Of a stretch of DNA of 64,000 bases, positions 56,497 through 64,000 are shown one piece after another. The DNA lies in contig CAZAUJ010000001.1 of the NCBI GenBank assembly GCA_964488355.1, positions 124,001-188,000 of the forward strand, in the 5' to 3' direction. Under the pieces are notes generated by a model, which saw only the letters and a list, made by a program, of their open reading frames with translations, did not search any database and was not told the origin of the DNA. Position 1 is the stretch's first letter, and each line of letters starts with the position of its first letter. The translations under genes were made by a program, and so were the position numbers. The DNA comes from Thermoanaerobaculum sp964488355 (GTDB lineage: Bacteria > Acidobacteriota > Thermoanaerobaculia > Thermoanaerobaculales > Thermoanaerobaculaceae).

Positions 56497-57156
56497 CTAA
56501 GAGCCAGCACCGGCGCTTGGCTCCTCTGCCCGCCGCGGGCTCCAGGAATACACGCCAGCGGCCACGGCAGCCACGATGGTCTCCGGAGGATGACCCATGG
56601 CTGCAAGAAGAGCGTCCTCAAGAGCCTCTGCATCAATCACCACCTTCGCCCGGCTTATTGCTTCCTCGCTGGCACCGGAAAAGTTGAGCGGACAAGGAGG
56701 CAACTCCTCCTCCCCGATGTGGCATGGCAAACCGAAGCTGCGGCAGGAAAGGGGGCGGAACTGGTAAAGGAGGCAGGAACCGGTATTCGGTTCCAGCAAC
56801 GGGCACGGAAGATAGGCAAACCGGCGGCAAAAAGCCTCACGCGCCTGGTCCTCTTCCGCCAAAGCCCCCGTACCCGTAGTGCCAGGAAACTCCTTCTGCA
56901 GCAAGGCCCATTGCGCCTGCGCCCGGGCGCGGATGCCCTCGGCCACCTCGGGGTGCTGGCGTGCCAGCTCCGCCAAACCACGGGCAAGGCGCCAGGCGTC
57001 CAACGCCGTGATCTCAAACACACCGATGCAACACGAAGAGCACCCCTGACTACACCTAAGCCAATGCCCGGCCCTTTGGGCACCCTCCTGCCAACTGCGG
57101 GCGTAGCTGGCACGCAGCTGGTGATCCCAAGCGATGAGCTGCTCCTCACCGATCAT
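56497..57156 (-). CDS. YkgJ-family cysteine cluster protein
   Basis: 219 aa. Cysteine cluster C35, C39, C42, C43 (LRCSQGCSSCCIG) with later CPLLEPNTGSCLLYQFRPLSC fits the YkgJ/UPF0153 family, thought to bind a metal or iron-sulfur cluster. Function unknown. Its ATG overlaps the end of rarA by 11 nt. Confidence 0.85.
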   Translation of the reverse strand: MIGEEQLIAWDHQLRASYARSWQEGAQRAGHWLRCSQGCSSCCIGVFEITALDAWRLARGLAELARQHPEVAEGIRARAQAQWALLQKEFPGTTGTGALAEEDQAREAFCRRFAYLPCPLLEPNTGSCLLYQFRPLSCRSFGLPCHIGEEELPPCPLNFSGASEEAISRAKVVIDAEALEDALLAAMGHPPETIVAAVAAGVYSWSPRRAEEPSAGAGS

Positions 57157-58480
57157 CAGCTCCTCCTGGGTGCTTTTTCCGGCGCCGGAAGAGCTCTTGC
57201 AGACGCTCCCGAATGCGCTTTTCCAAGCCTTCCTCGGTTGGACGGTAGAAGCGAAGGTCGGCGAGCTCAGGCGGAAGGCAGGGCATATCCGCCACCTTCT
57301 CCGGAGTATCGTGGGCGTACACGTAACCGGACCCGTAGCCCAGACGAGCCATGAGGCCGGTTACCGGGTTTCGCAGGTGCAAAGGCACGGGGTAAGGCGG
57401 CTTTTCCTGCACTACCTGGCGAGCTTGGCCGTAGCCCACGTACAGCGCGTTGGACTTGGGCGCCAACGCCAAGTAAACCACCGCTTGCGCCAGCGCCACA
57501 TCGCACTCGGGCATACCCACATGCTCCACTGCCGCGGCTGCGGCAACCGCCTGTTCCAGCGCGCGCGGGTCCGCCAGGCCCACGTCCTCGCTGGCCACCC
57601 GTATCAGCCTGCGCGCAATGAAGCGCGGGTCCGCGCCTCCCTCTAACATACGCGCCAGCCAGTACATGGCGGCGTCGGGGTCAGAGTTGCGAATGGACTT
57701 GTGTAAAGCCGAAATCAGGTTGTAGTGCTCTTCCCCTTCCTTGTCGTAAAGGGCCAGCCGCTTTTGCGCCACCTTCTCCACCAGCTGCGGGCTGATGACC
57801 CATTCGGGAGCGGCCAGTTCCGCCGCCATTTCCAACAGCGTGTAGGCCACCCGCGCGTCCCCCGCCGCCAATGACACGATCCTGGCCATTGCCGCCTTTT
57901 CCAAGGTCAAGCCGCGACCTCCCAAACCGCGCTCCTCGTCAGCCAGAGCCGCCGAAAGCAGCTGCCGCAGCACCGCGTCCTCCAGGGGCTTGAGCACGTA
58001 AACCTTGACCCGAGAGAGCAAGGCACGGTTGAGCTCGAAGGAGGGGTTTTCCGTGGTGGCACCGATGAGGATTATGTCACCCGTTTCCAGGTAGGGCAGG
58101 AAGGCGTCCTGCTGGGCCTTGTTGAAGCGGTGCACCTCATCCACAAAGAGCACCGTTTTTCTGCCCGTACTGCGACGCAGGGAAGCTGCCTGTTCCATGA
58201 CCGCCTTGGCCTCCCGGACGCCCGAGGTGACAGCAGAAAAGCTCACGAACTCGGCATTGACCTGCGTGGCCAAAACGCGAGCAATCGTAGTCTTGCCACA
58301 CCCAGGGGGTCCCCACAAAATCAAGGAGGGCAACTCGCCTTTGGCCACCAAACCCGAGAGAACACCCACCACCTCCTCTTGGCCCAAAACCTCCTGCAAG
58401 CTGCGCGGGCGCATGCGCTCCGCCAACGGCGTTCCCGGCGAAAAGCCAGGCTCCGGACCAAAGAGCTCGGAGGGGGTCAT
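57146..58480 (-). CDS. rarA: Replication-associated recombination protein A
   Basis: AAA+ ATPase (MgsA/RarA), 444 aa, acts at stalled forks. Walker A GPPGCGKTT (57-64); VLFVDEVHRFNKAQQDAFLP; GATTENPSFELNRALLSR; MgsA C-terminal domain with YWLARMLEGGADPRFIARRL and ALAPKSNALY. ATG overlaps the aldolase stop (ATGA). Confidence 0.96.
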   Translation of the reverse strand: MTPSELFGPEPGFSPGTPLAERMRPRSLQEVLGQEEVVGVLSGLVAKGELPSLILWGPPGCGKTTIARVLATQVNAEFVSFSAVTSGVREAKAVMEQAASLRRSTGRKTVLFVDEVHRFNKAQQDAFLPYLETGDIILIGATTENPSFELNRALLSRVKVYVLKPLEDAVLRQLLSAALADEERGLGGRGLTLEKAAMARIVSLAAGDARVAYTLLEMAAELAAPEWVISPQLVEKVAQKRLALYDKEGEEHYNLISALHKSIRNSDPDAAMYWLARMLEGGADPRFIARRLIRVASEDVGLADPRALEQAVAAAAAVEHVGMPECDVALAQAVVYLALAPKSNALYVGYGQARQVVQEKPPYPVPLHLRNPVTGLMARLGYGSGYVYAHDTPEKVADMPCLPPELADLRFYRPTEEGLEKRIRERLQELFRRRKKHPGGADDR

Positions 58481-59046
58481 GGCCAGCCTGCAAGGGTGAG
58501 CTGGGCCGCCAGCTCCAGAACCTCGAGCAGCTCCACCGCTTCTCTCGCTGACGCCGCCACCACCACCGCACCGTGACGCGGAAGAAGCACGGCGTTAGCC
58601 TGGCTCACCGCCTGGGCCACCGCTTCGGCCAAGGCCGCCGAGCCGGGTGGCAAATCCGGCAGCAACACCCAACGCAACGCTGCCTCTGCCTCGCGCAGGC
58701 ACCCCACCTCCGGTCCCCGGCGGCGAAGCAGCAGCTGGAGCGTGGCTGGGGGGTGCGCATGGACCACCGCACCCACCTGAGGGTGCTGACGCAGGACCCC
58801 CTGGTGCAGGAGTCCCTCGGAAGAGGATTCCGCCGGCAAGGGGCCGTCCAGGGGCGCTCGCACCAGCTCCCAGGGCAAAAGCGTGCCTTTGTCCCGTCCG
58901 CGTGGAGTGAGCAGAAAGGAGGACGCGTCCAAGCGCGCCGACAGGTTACCCTCCCTTGCCCGAACAAGGCGCAGCTGTGCCAGGCGGGCGCCGGCCGCCA
59001 CCAGCTCAGCCCGCAGGCGCTGTTCCGTGAGACCCTGAGCGCTCAC
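58477..59046 (-). CDS. Class II aldolase/adducin family protein
   Basis: 189 aa. REGNLSARLD, HAHPPATLQLL (zinc histidines) and LPRHGAVVVA are of the FucA/AraD fold. No partner genes define a sugar; the family includes methylthioribulose-phosphate dehydratases and phosphate aldolases. GTG start at 59046, overlapping the 3' end of a possible small zinc gene. Confidence 0.85.
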   Translation of the reverse strand: MSAQGLTEQRLRAELVAAGARLAQLRLVRAREGNLSARLDASSFLLTPRGRDKGTLLPWELVRAPLDGPLPAESSSEGLLHQGVLRQHPQVGAVVHAHPPATLQLLLRRRGPEVGCLREAEAALRWVLLPDLPPGSAALAEAVAQAVSQANAVLLPRHGAVVVAASAREAVELLEVLELAAQLTLAGWP

Positions 59047-59242
59047 CGGAGCATCCCTCGCGACAGCGGAGCCGCTGGAAGGGCCCCCAGCCGGCGGGCT
59101 CCAGCTCCGCCATCGGACGTACCCGCCCGCAACGCTGGCATACGCCCTTTTCGTGAAAAAGCCGTTGGCGCACGTGGTTGTTTTCCCGCTGCCGGTGGCG
59201 CCCAGCCAAGCTCGCCAGCCGCCAGCAAAGGTAAAGCGCCAA
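59006..59242 (-). CDS. Possible small membrane zinc-ribbon protein
   Basis: Up to 78 aa from a TTG at 59242. N-terminal hydrophobic segment (ALYLCWRLASLAG) then VCQRCGRVRPMAELEP and LRCREGCSGE, a CxxC...CxxxC pattern suggesting zinc binding. No family recognised. It fills the gap between TPR gene and aldolase gene and overlaps the latter by 41 nt. The start is uncertain; the hydrophobic frame extends into the TPR gene without a standard start. Confidence 0.45.
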   Translation of the reverse strand: MALYLCWRLASLAGRHRQRENNHVRQRLFHEKGVCQRCGRVRPMAELEPAGWGPFQRLRCREGCSGERSGSHGTAPAG

Positions 59243-59250
59243 AAGAAGCC

Positions 59251-59871
59251 CTAGCTCGAGCTGGACCTGAGACGTCGTGCGATCTCCTCCTCCAGACCTG
59301 ACAAATCGGGCATGCGCGGGCTGTTGATCTTCTTGAGCTTGGCTAGCTCAGCTTGTGCTCCGGCGGCATCGTTCAGGTCGAAAAGGCGCACCACCACGGC
59401 GTTGTAACGGGACTGCCAATGCTCCGGGTTCTTGTCGGCAGCTTTGTCGAAGAGCTCCAGAGCCTTTTCCGGGTTTCCCGTCTCGCGGTAGCACACCCCC
59501 AAGTCGGTGAGCACATCGGGCGAGTCGTCGCGAATTGCAATAGCGCGCTCGTAATACTCCCTCGCTCGAAGGAAGTTGTTGAGGTCGTAAAGAATGTTCC
59601 CTGCATGGATCAGGTGTTCGTAGTTGTTAGGGTCCTTTTGTAAGAGCTGTTCCACCGCTCGCAGCTGCTCCACCAGCTGCGGGTTGCCGGTGGCGGCAGT
59701 TCGACCTCCCTCCGGTGGCGAAGCAGGTTGCCCAGACAACGGAGGTGCCCCGGGGACGCCCGCATGGGGATCGGAAAGGCCGGGCTTGGCCTGTCGTTCG
59801 CCTACCACGTAGCCCACAAAAAAACCCAGGAGCAAGCCGGCGACCGCTCCCTTGACCCAATCCCCGCTCAT
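59251..59871 (-). CDS. Membrane-anchored TPR protein
   Basis: 206 aa. One N-terminal helix (VAGLLLGFFVGYVVG), a proline-rich linker, then TPR pairs (AREYYERAIAIRDDSPDVLTD, EKALELFDKAADKNPEHWQ). Resembles CcmH/NrfG-type TPR proteins, but cytochrome maturation genes are not nearby. Followed by the small zinc gene. Confidence 0.85.
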   Translation of the reverse strand: MSGDWVKGAVAGLLLGFFVGYVVGERQAKPGLSDPHAGVPGAPPLSGQPASPPEGGRTAATGNPQLVEQLRAVEQLLQKDPNNYEHLIHAGNILYDLNNFLRAREYYERAIAIRDDSPDVLTDLGVCYRETGNPEKALELFDKAADKNPEHWQSRYNAVVVRLFDLNDAAGAQAELAKLKKINSPRMPDLSGLEEEIARRLRSSSS

Positions 59872-59897
59872 GACACCCCCTCTTTTTAGCTAGCCGC

Positions 59898-60629
59898 TCA
59901 CTTCCGCCCCTCACGCTGAGCCAACCACGTGCCGGCGGCCGGTAAACCCGCCGCCAGGTTGGTGGCCTGCCAGGACCCTTCGATCCGGCGCTCCTGGCCC
60001 CGGACCGCCAGGCGGCCAGTATATACCGCCACGAAACCAAGCTGTGCGTCGATGCGCTCCAAGCGCACCGTGTTCCCCACCAGCGTGCCACGCAGGGAGC
60101 CGCGCCAGCCCCCGGCGAGCTCATAAACTCCGGAAACCAGGGTGCCAAAGAGGCGCAGGTCGAACGTCCCGCGCAAACCACCCGGTTCGATCGTCACCTG
60201 CCAACGGCCGGAAAGGTCGTCACCACCGGCGGCAAGGGCCTCTTCCAAACGCTTCACCTCGGCCGCCAGCTGCTCGATCACCGCTCGCCTCGCCGCGACC
60301 GTGCTCCGCAGCTGCTGTGCGCCGGCAATAAGAGCGGCCACTTCGGCTTCAGCGCGGCGCAGGTCGGCGAAGCGCGCATGGAGAGTCGCCACGTCCTCCC
60401 CGTCCCGCTGCGAGCGCAGCAAGTCGTCCCCCAGGCGCAGCATGCGGTCGCACGCTTGCCGCAAATCTTCCTGGCTGCGCTCCAGCTGACCTAACTCGCT
60501 GCCGAGAAGTTTCCTTTCCAGCTCCAGCTGGCTACGAAACACCTCAACCACCACAGGATCGGGAGTCTGGGCGGGCGCAGGCAAGCTGGTCAGCAGGCTC
60601 AGGCCAAGCAACCACCCCACGTTCTTCAT
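59898..60629 (-). CDS. Secreted coiled-coil protein of unknown function
   Basis: 243 aa with a signal peptide (MKNVGWLLGLSLLTSLPAPA). Long helical coiled coil (about 25-130), then a beta-rich C-terminal domain (LSGRWQVTIEPGGLRGTFDL). No family recognised. Start at 60629 has GGGGGA upstream. 26 nt before the TPR gene. Confidence 0.75.
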   Translation of the reverse strand: MKNVGWLLGLSLLTSLPAPAQTPDPVVVEVFRSQLELERKLLGSELGQLERSQEDLRQACDRMLRLGDDLLRSQRDGEDVATLHARFADLRRAEAEVAALIAGAQQLRSTVAARRAVIEQLAAEVKRLEEALAAGGDDLSGRWQVTIEPGGLRGTFDLRLFGTLVSGVYELAGGWRGSLRGTLVGNTVRLERIDAQLGFVAVYTGRLAVRGQERRIEGSWQATNLAAGLPAAGTWLAQREGRK

Positions 60630-60694
60630 AGGTCCCCCTGTCACCATTTCTACGCTACCACAGGGGAGCTTCGTTGCTGCTAAAGTTTTCGCCT

Positions 60695-61102
60695 ATGGGC
60701 GAACGGGAACCAGCTATTCGCGTGACGCTCCTCCCCCGAGATACCAACCCCAATGGGACCATTTTTGGCGGCGTAATCTTGGCTTACATTGACCAGGCTG
60801 GGGCCGTGGTCGCACACCAACACGGTGCCACCCGGGTCGTGACCGTGGCCATGGAGAAGGTGGTCTTTCATGCCCCGGTCTACGTGGGGGACCTGGTTTC
60901 CTTTTACGGGGAGCTGGTGCGCATCGGCAGAACCTCGATTACCGTCAAGGTGACGGTGGAGGCGGCGCCGCCCGCGGCAAAAGGAAATGGCAGGAGGGTT
61001 ACAGAGGCCGTGATTACCTATGTGAACGTGGACCGCTACGGTGTGCCTACCCCCATTCGCAGCGAGCCGCCGCAGGAGGAGGCGGAGGGTGTCAAGGAGT
61101 GA
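60695..61102 (+). CDS. Acyl-CoA thioesterase, hotdog fold (YciA-like)
   Basis: 135 aa. Hotdog helix GTIFGGVILAYIDQAG with the catalytic Asp, VTVAMEKVVFHAPVYVGDLV and TEAVITYVNVDRYGVPT as in YciA/BACH. Hydrolyses acyl-CoA esters. TAAAGT ends 8 nt before the ATG. Confidence 0.9.
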   Translation: MGEREPAIRVTLLPRDTNPNGTIFGGVILAYIDQAGAVVAHQHGATRVVTVAMEKVVFHAPVYVGDLVSFYGELVRIGRTSITVKVTVEAAPPAAKGNGRRVTEAVITYVNVDRYGVPTPIRSEPPQEEAEGVKE

Positions 61103-61115
61103 GCCGCACCTCTGG

Positions 61116-61121
61116 TAGACT
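61116..61121 (+). promoter_or_regulatory. Leaderless -10 box of the NfeD-like gene
   Basis: TAGACT, 6 nt before the GTG at 61128; no ribosome site. Confidence 0.4.
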
Positions 61122-61127
61122 GTGCCC

Positions 61128-61634
61128 GTGACATGGGCTTTCTTTTACCTAGCCCTGTTGCTGGTTGGGGCCGTGCTGGCAGTGGTTTTCGGCAGCCTCG
61201 AGGGCTTTCCGCTGCACCAGCGTTTGGCCCTTCCGCGTCCGGAGCTGGCGCGGCACCGGCGCCAGGTGCATGTCGCCCACCTGGGGGCGGCCCTTTCCGG
61301 CTGTGGCGGTGTGGGCTTGGCCCTGGTTTCTTGGACCCGGTGGCCACACCTTTCCGTGTTGGCAGCAAGCTTAGGGGGTGGCCTGTTGTCTTGGCTTCTG
61401 GCTCGCCTCCTCTTGCGCCTGCCCTGTCAGGCCATCTTGGCCCAGCAAAAAGCGGTGGTTGTCCGAGATATCCCACCGGGCGGGTACGGGCAGGTCAGAA
61501 TAGCCACCTCCGGTGCCGCTACCATTTTGGCAGCCCAAAGCGAGGAAGAGGAAACCCTCACGGCTGGCAGCGAGGTGGAAGTGGTGGACTGCCACCGCTC
61601 GGTGGTGGTGGTACGGAAGCTTAGGAGCGAGTGA
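61128..61634 (+). CDS. NfeD-like membrane protein with OB fold
   Basis: 168 aa from GTG 61128 (a GTG 2 codons earlier overlaps the -10 box and is less likely). Three membrane helices in the first 105 residues and a C-terminal OB fold (VRDIPPGGYGQVRI ... EVVDCHRSVVVVRKL). NfeD proteins act with stomatins (SPFH); no stomatin gene is adjacent. Stop overlaps maf (GTGA). Confidence 0.75.
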   Translation: MTWAFFYLALLLVGAVLAVVFGSLEGFPLHQRLALPRPELARHRRQVHVAHLGAALSGCGGVGLALVSWTRWPHLSVLAASLGGGLLSWLLARLLLRLPCQAILAQQKAVVVRDIPPGGYGQVRIATSGAATILAAQSEEEETLTAGSEVEVVDCHRSVVVVRKLRSE

Positions 61635-62272
61635 AGACCGAACTGCCTTTGGTGCTGGCTTCAGCCTCGCCGCGAAGGCTGGAGTTGTTGCGCCGCCTGG
61701 GGCTTTCCGTGAGGCTTTCGCCCGTGGAGGTGGATGAGTCGCCTTTGCCCGGGGAGGTGCCATTGGCCGTGCCGCGGAGGCTGGCTCGGGCCAAGGCGGC
61801 CAAGGCCCAGGAGGCCTTCTCTGACCTGCCTGCTCTCGCCGGTGACACGGTGGTCATCCTCGGTGACAGGGTCCTGGGAAAGCCCACGAATGCTGCCGAA
61901 GCCGAGGCCATGTTGCTGGCCCTGCGTGGCCGCACGCACCTGGTGGCCACGGCCCTCGCGCTGAGGTTCGGCTCGCGCGAGGCAGAAGCGGTGGAGGTGG
62001 CGCGCGTGAGCTTTGCGCCCTTTCCCCTCTCGTTGCTGCATTGGTACCTAGCGGGTGACGAGTGGCGGGACAAGGCGGGGGCTTACGCTCTGCAAGGGCA
62101 AGCAGCTGTTTTCGTTGCCGCGGTGGAGGGAAACGTGCAAGCCGTGGTGGGCTTGCCCTTGGCGCGCTTGCCCGAGCTCTTCGCCCGTGTGGGTTTGGAG
62201 TTGACGCCTGCGGGCCAGCGCCTCACGCTGGTTCCTCGAAGTGGACTGCCTCTCCCAGCTCCCGCAGGCTAA
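61631..62272 (+). CDS. maf: Maf-like nucleotide pyrophosphatase
   Basis: 213 aa. ASASPRRLELLRRLG at the N-terminus, LAGDTVVILG and DKAGAYALQG as in Maf/YhdE. Hydrolyses dTTP/UTP and modified nucleotides. GTG overlaps the NfeD-like stop. The last 17 codons are antisense to the following gene. Confidence 0.93.
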   Translation: MKTELPLVLASASPRRLELLRRLGLSVRLSPVEVDESPLPGEVPLAVPRRLARAKAAKAQEAFSDLPALAGDTVVILGDRVLGKPTNAAEAEAMLLALRGRTHLVATALALRFGSREAEAVEVARVSFAPFPLSLLHWYLAGDEWRDKAGAYALQGQAAVFVAAVEGNVQAVVGLPLARLPELFARVGLELTPAGQRLTLVPRSGLPLPAPAG

Positions 62273-62522
62273 AGTTGGCGAAGATGTGGTGGCCGTTGAA
62301 GTCCAGCACGCGCACGTCTTCCCTACCCACCAGATCGGCAGCTACCACCTCGAACGGAGCCCCGTAAAGCTCCCGCGTGCGTTCCAGGGGCACCTCGTAG
62401 GCGACGAACTTGCCGATGCCCTTGGCCTTGAGCTTTTCCACCAGGCGCGGGTCAGTCACCGATGAGTAGGTGGTGAGGATGAGAATAGGACCCGAGCCGG
62501 TAAAAACCAGGTAGGCACGCAT
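62223..62522 (-). CDS. Small cytoplasmic protein of unknown function
   Basis: 99 aa, no membrane segment. MRAYLVFTGSGPILILTTY and LYGAPFEVVAADL. AGGAGG 6 nt before the ATG supports it. I do not recognise it. Its end overlaps maf by 50 nt. Confidence 0.8.
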   Translation of the reverse strand: MRAYLVFTGSGPILILTTYSSVTDPRLVEKLKAKGIGKFVAYEVPLERTRELYGAPFEVVAADLVGREDVRVLDFNGHHIFANFSLRELGEAVHFEEPA

Positions 62523-62570
62523 GGGCACCTCCTGCGAACTCCCTCTTAGGTTCCGCCCTTTCTCTTCCCC

Positions 62571-62576
62571 TGTCAA
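62571..62576 (-). promoter_or_regulatory. Possible -35 of the 99-aa protein gene
   Basis: TTGACA (minus strand), a perfect -35, with an uncertain -10 (GAACCT at 17 nt). It lies inside a CCCCT-TGAC-AGGGG hairpin. Confidence 0.3.
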
Positions 62577-62601
62577 GGGGAGTCTCACCCCTCTGGCCCC
62601 C

Positions 62602-64000
62602 TCATTTGGGACTCTCAAGAGGCCAGAGCTGGGGGATGGCCAGGAGGGACACAAGGGTTACCAGCAAAAGTAGCGGCAGACCCACCCGAAGGTAATCGCC
62701 CAAGCGATAGTTTCCTGGCCCCTGCACCAAAAGATTGGTTTGGTAGCCCCAAGGCGTGAGGAAGGCGCAGGAAGCCGCCACCATGACCGCCATGGCAAAA
62801 GGCATGAGGCTGGCACCGGTTTTCTGCGCCACTGCGGCGGCAACGGGGAAGACTAAAGCTGCTGCCGCGTTGTTGCTGATAAGCTGCGTGAGAAGCACGG
62901 TGGCGAAAAACACGGCTGTCAAAGCCGTACCCGGTGATGTGGCCAGGGCGGTAATGGCCTGCGCCAGTTTGCCAGCGGCGCCGCTCACCTCCAGGGCGTG
63001 TCCCACCCCCATGGCCGAACCCAAGGTGAGCAGCAAGGGCCAATCCACCTCCCGCCACAGGCGGCGCCAGGGCAGGCAGCGGGTGAGGAGCAAGAGTCCC
63101 ACCGCGCCTAGCCCTCCCTCCAGCGGCGAGCACAGTCCGGCCCCGATGAGCACCAGCATCGCAGCCACCACCGCTAGTGCGGTCCAAGCCCTGTCGCGTT
63201 GGGGCAGGACTGAGCCCGGAAGCCGGCTGACAAGGAAAAACTCCCGCGAGGCGCGGTACCGCTCGGCAAATCCAGGCGGCGCTTCCAGCAGCAGTGTATC
63301 GCCTGCCTCCAGACGGATGTCGCCCACTTTCCCGGGCAAGCGCCGCCCGCCACGAGAAACCGCCAGGACCACGGCGTTGTAAACCGTTCTGAACCGCGCC
63401 CCTCGCACCGTCTCGCCCAAATGCGAAAAGCTGCCCGAGAGCACTACTTCCACCACCTGGCGCTCGTGTCGCGGCGTGTCCAGCTTGAAAAGCTGGTCGG
63501 TGGCAGGCAAGAGCCCGGGAATGCGCTGCAAGTCCACGATGGTTTCCACCGCCCCTACGAACACAAGGCGATCGCCCGCCGCCAGCACTTCGGTGGGAGG
63601 TACAGCGGGCAGCACCCGCCCGCCCCGTTGCACCTCAGCCAGGTACACCCCCACCAGGTGGCGCAAGCCTGCCTCCTCCACGCTCTTGCCCACCAGCGAG
63701 CAGTTGCTGGCCACCTGCATTTCCACCGCGTATTCCCTCGAGTTTTCCAAGATCCGCGCGGTATCGGCGCGCTCCGGCAGGAGGCGCGGGGCGACGAACA
63801 CCAAAAAGCCAAGCCCAAGCAGCGTCACGGGCACCCCCAAAGGCGCCGGTGTCCAAAAGGAAACCTCCACCCCCAGGGGCGCTGCCAGGAACGCCACTAC
63901 CAAGTTGGTGCTGGTACCCACCAGCGTGCACAAGCCTCCCAGACTTGTGGCAAAGACCAATGGCAGCAGCAGCTTGGCTGCCGAATAGCCGAACCAGCGC
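62602..64000 (-). CDS. SLC13/DASS-type transporter with RCK_C domains, partial
   Basis: At least 465 aa; the 5' end is beyond the window (the frame stays open to 64000). Helices with LGGLCTLVGTSTNLVV and LISNNAAAALVFPVAAAVA are of the divalent anion:Na+ symporter family. Between the halves are two TrkA-C domains (MQVASNCSLVGKSVEEAG and VEVVLSGSFSHLGETVRG), seen in bacterial sulfate/phosphate-type members. Substrate not determinable. Confidence 0.88.
   Translation of the reverse strand, partial: RWFGYSAAKLLLPLVFATSLGGLCTLVGTSTNLVVAFLAAPLGVEVSFWTPAPLGVPVTLLGLGFLVFVAPRLLPERADTARILENSREYAVEMQVASNCSLVGKSVEEAGLRHLVGVYLAEVQRGGRVLPAVPPTEVLAAGDRLVFVGAVETIVDLQRIPGLLPATDQLFKLDTPRHERQVVEVVLSGSFSHLGETVRGARFRTVYNAVVLAVSRGGRRLPGKVGDIRLEAGDTLLLEAPPGFAERYRASREFFLVSRLPGSVLPQRDRAWTALAVVAAMLVLIGAGLCSPLEGGLGAVGLLLLTRCLPWRRLWREVDWPLLLTLGSAMGVGHALEVSGAAGKLAQAITALATSPGTALTAVFFATVLLTQLISNNAAAALVFPVAAAVAQKTGASLMPFAMAVMVAASCAFLTPWGYQTNLLVQGPGNYRLGDYLRVGLPLLLLVTLVSLLAIPQLWPLESPK

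Noticed and set aside
1..64000. CRISPR arrays, insertion sequences, integrase or phage genes
   Set aside because: Looked for and not found; no spaced direct repeats, transposase motifs or attachment duplications were visible.

Overview
The window reads as a chromosomal segment of a GC-rich, Gram-negative-type (diderm) bacterium. It carries LPS transport genes (LptB, an LptF/LptG fusion, an LptC/LptA-like fusion), peptidoglycan synthases, heme synthesis by the glutamyl-tRNA route, sigma-54, and an HPr kinase with a regulatory PTS. Acidobacteriota (Thermoanaerobaculia-like) is my best guess for the lineage; this is inference from gene content and order, not from an alignment. I see no rRNA, tRNA, CRISPR array, insertion sequence or prophage. 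Genes are tightly packed: at least 15 junctions are 4-nt ATGA/GTGA overlaps.

Layout. 1-600 holds decayed or unassignable DNA, then dnaE (+). 4.5-7.0 kb has a secreted protein gene interrupted by an in-frame TAG and a rocD-type aminotransferase (+). 7.2-14.6 kb on the minus strand carries fused lptFG, a 650-nt intergenic region with DnaA-box-like repeats and an AT-rich stretch, then parB-parA, a bifunctional nuclease gene and miaB. 14.1-25.5 kb is a long minus-strand operon: accA, lptCA, lptB, rpoN, hpf, ptsN, hprK, rapZ, a Man-type EIIA, ptsH, ptsI, a cupin and a secreted protein. It joins fatty acid and LPS supply to a PTS with no sugar transporter subunits.

25.9-31.6 kb is envelope-related: mtgA, an ArnT-like glycosyltransferase, a GT4 glycosyltransferase, a class A PBP and a small membrane protein. 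31.5-36.9 kb (minus) is a poorly characterised cluster: two HEAT-like proteins, a RodZ-like protein, a J-domain/TPR protein, a PP2C phosphatase and a secreted protein. 37-39.8 kb (+) couples a solute-binding lipoprotein to a membrane HD-GYP phosphodiesterase. 39.8-44.9 kb has a phosphohexomutase, a D-amino acid transaminase, a FabG-like reductase, a GT2 and an RlmL-like methyltransferase. 45-54 kb (+) is one heme operon, hemACDBLENY, meeting a Fur-family gene tail to tail. 54.7-64 kb is mixed housekeeping (permease, FmdB, YkgJ, RarA, aldolase, TPR, thioesterase, NfeD-like, Maf) ending in an SLC13 transporter cut by the right edge.

The observations I rate highest are a repeated promoter geometry in which the -10 box lies 6-8 nt before the start codon with no Shine-Dalgarno (leaderless mRNAs), a candidate oriC next to parB, a 14-bp palindrome present inside parB and again after lptFG, and the SBP/HD-GYP pair.
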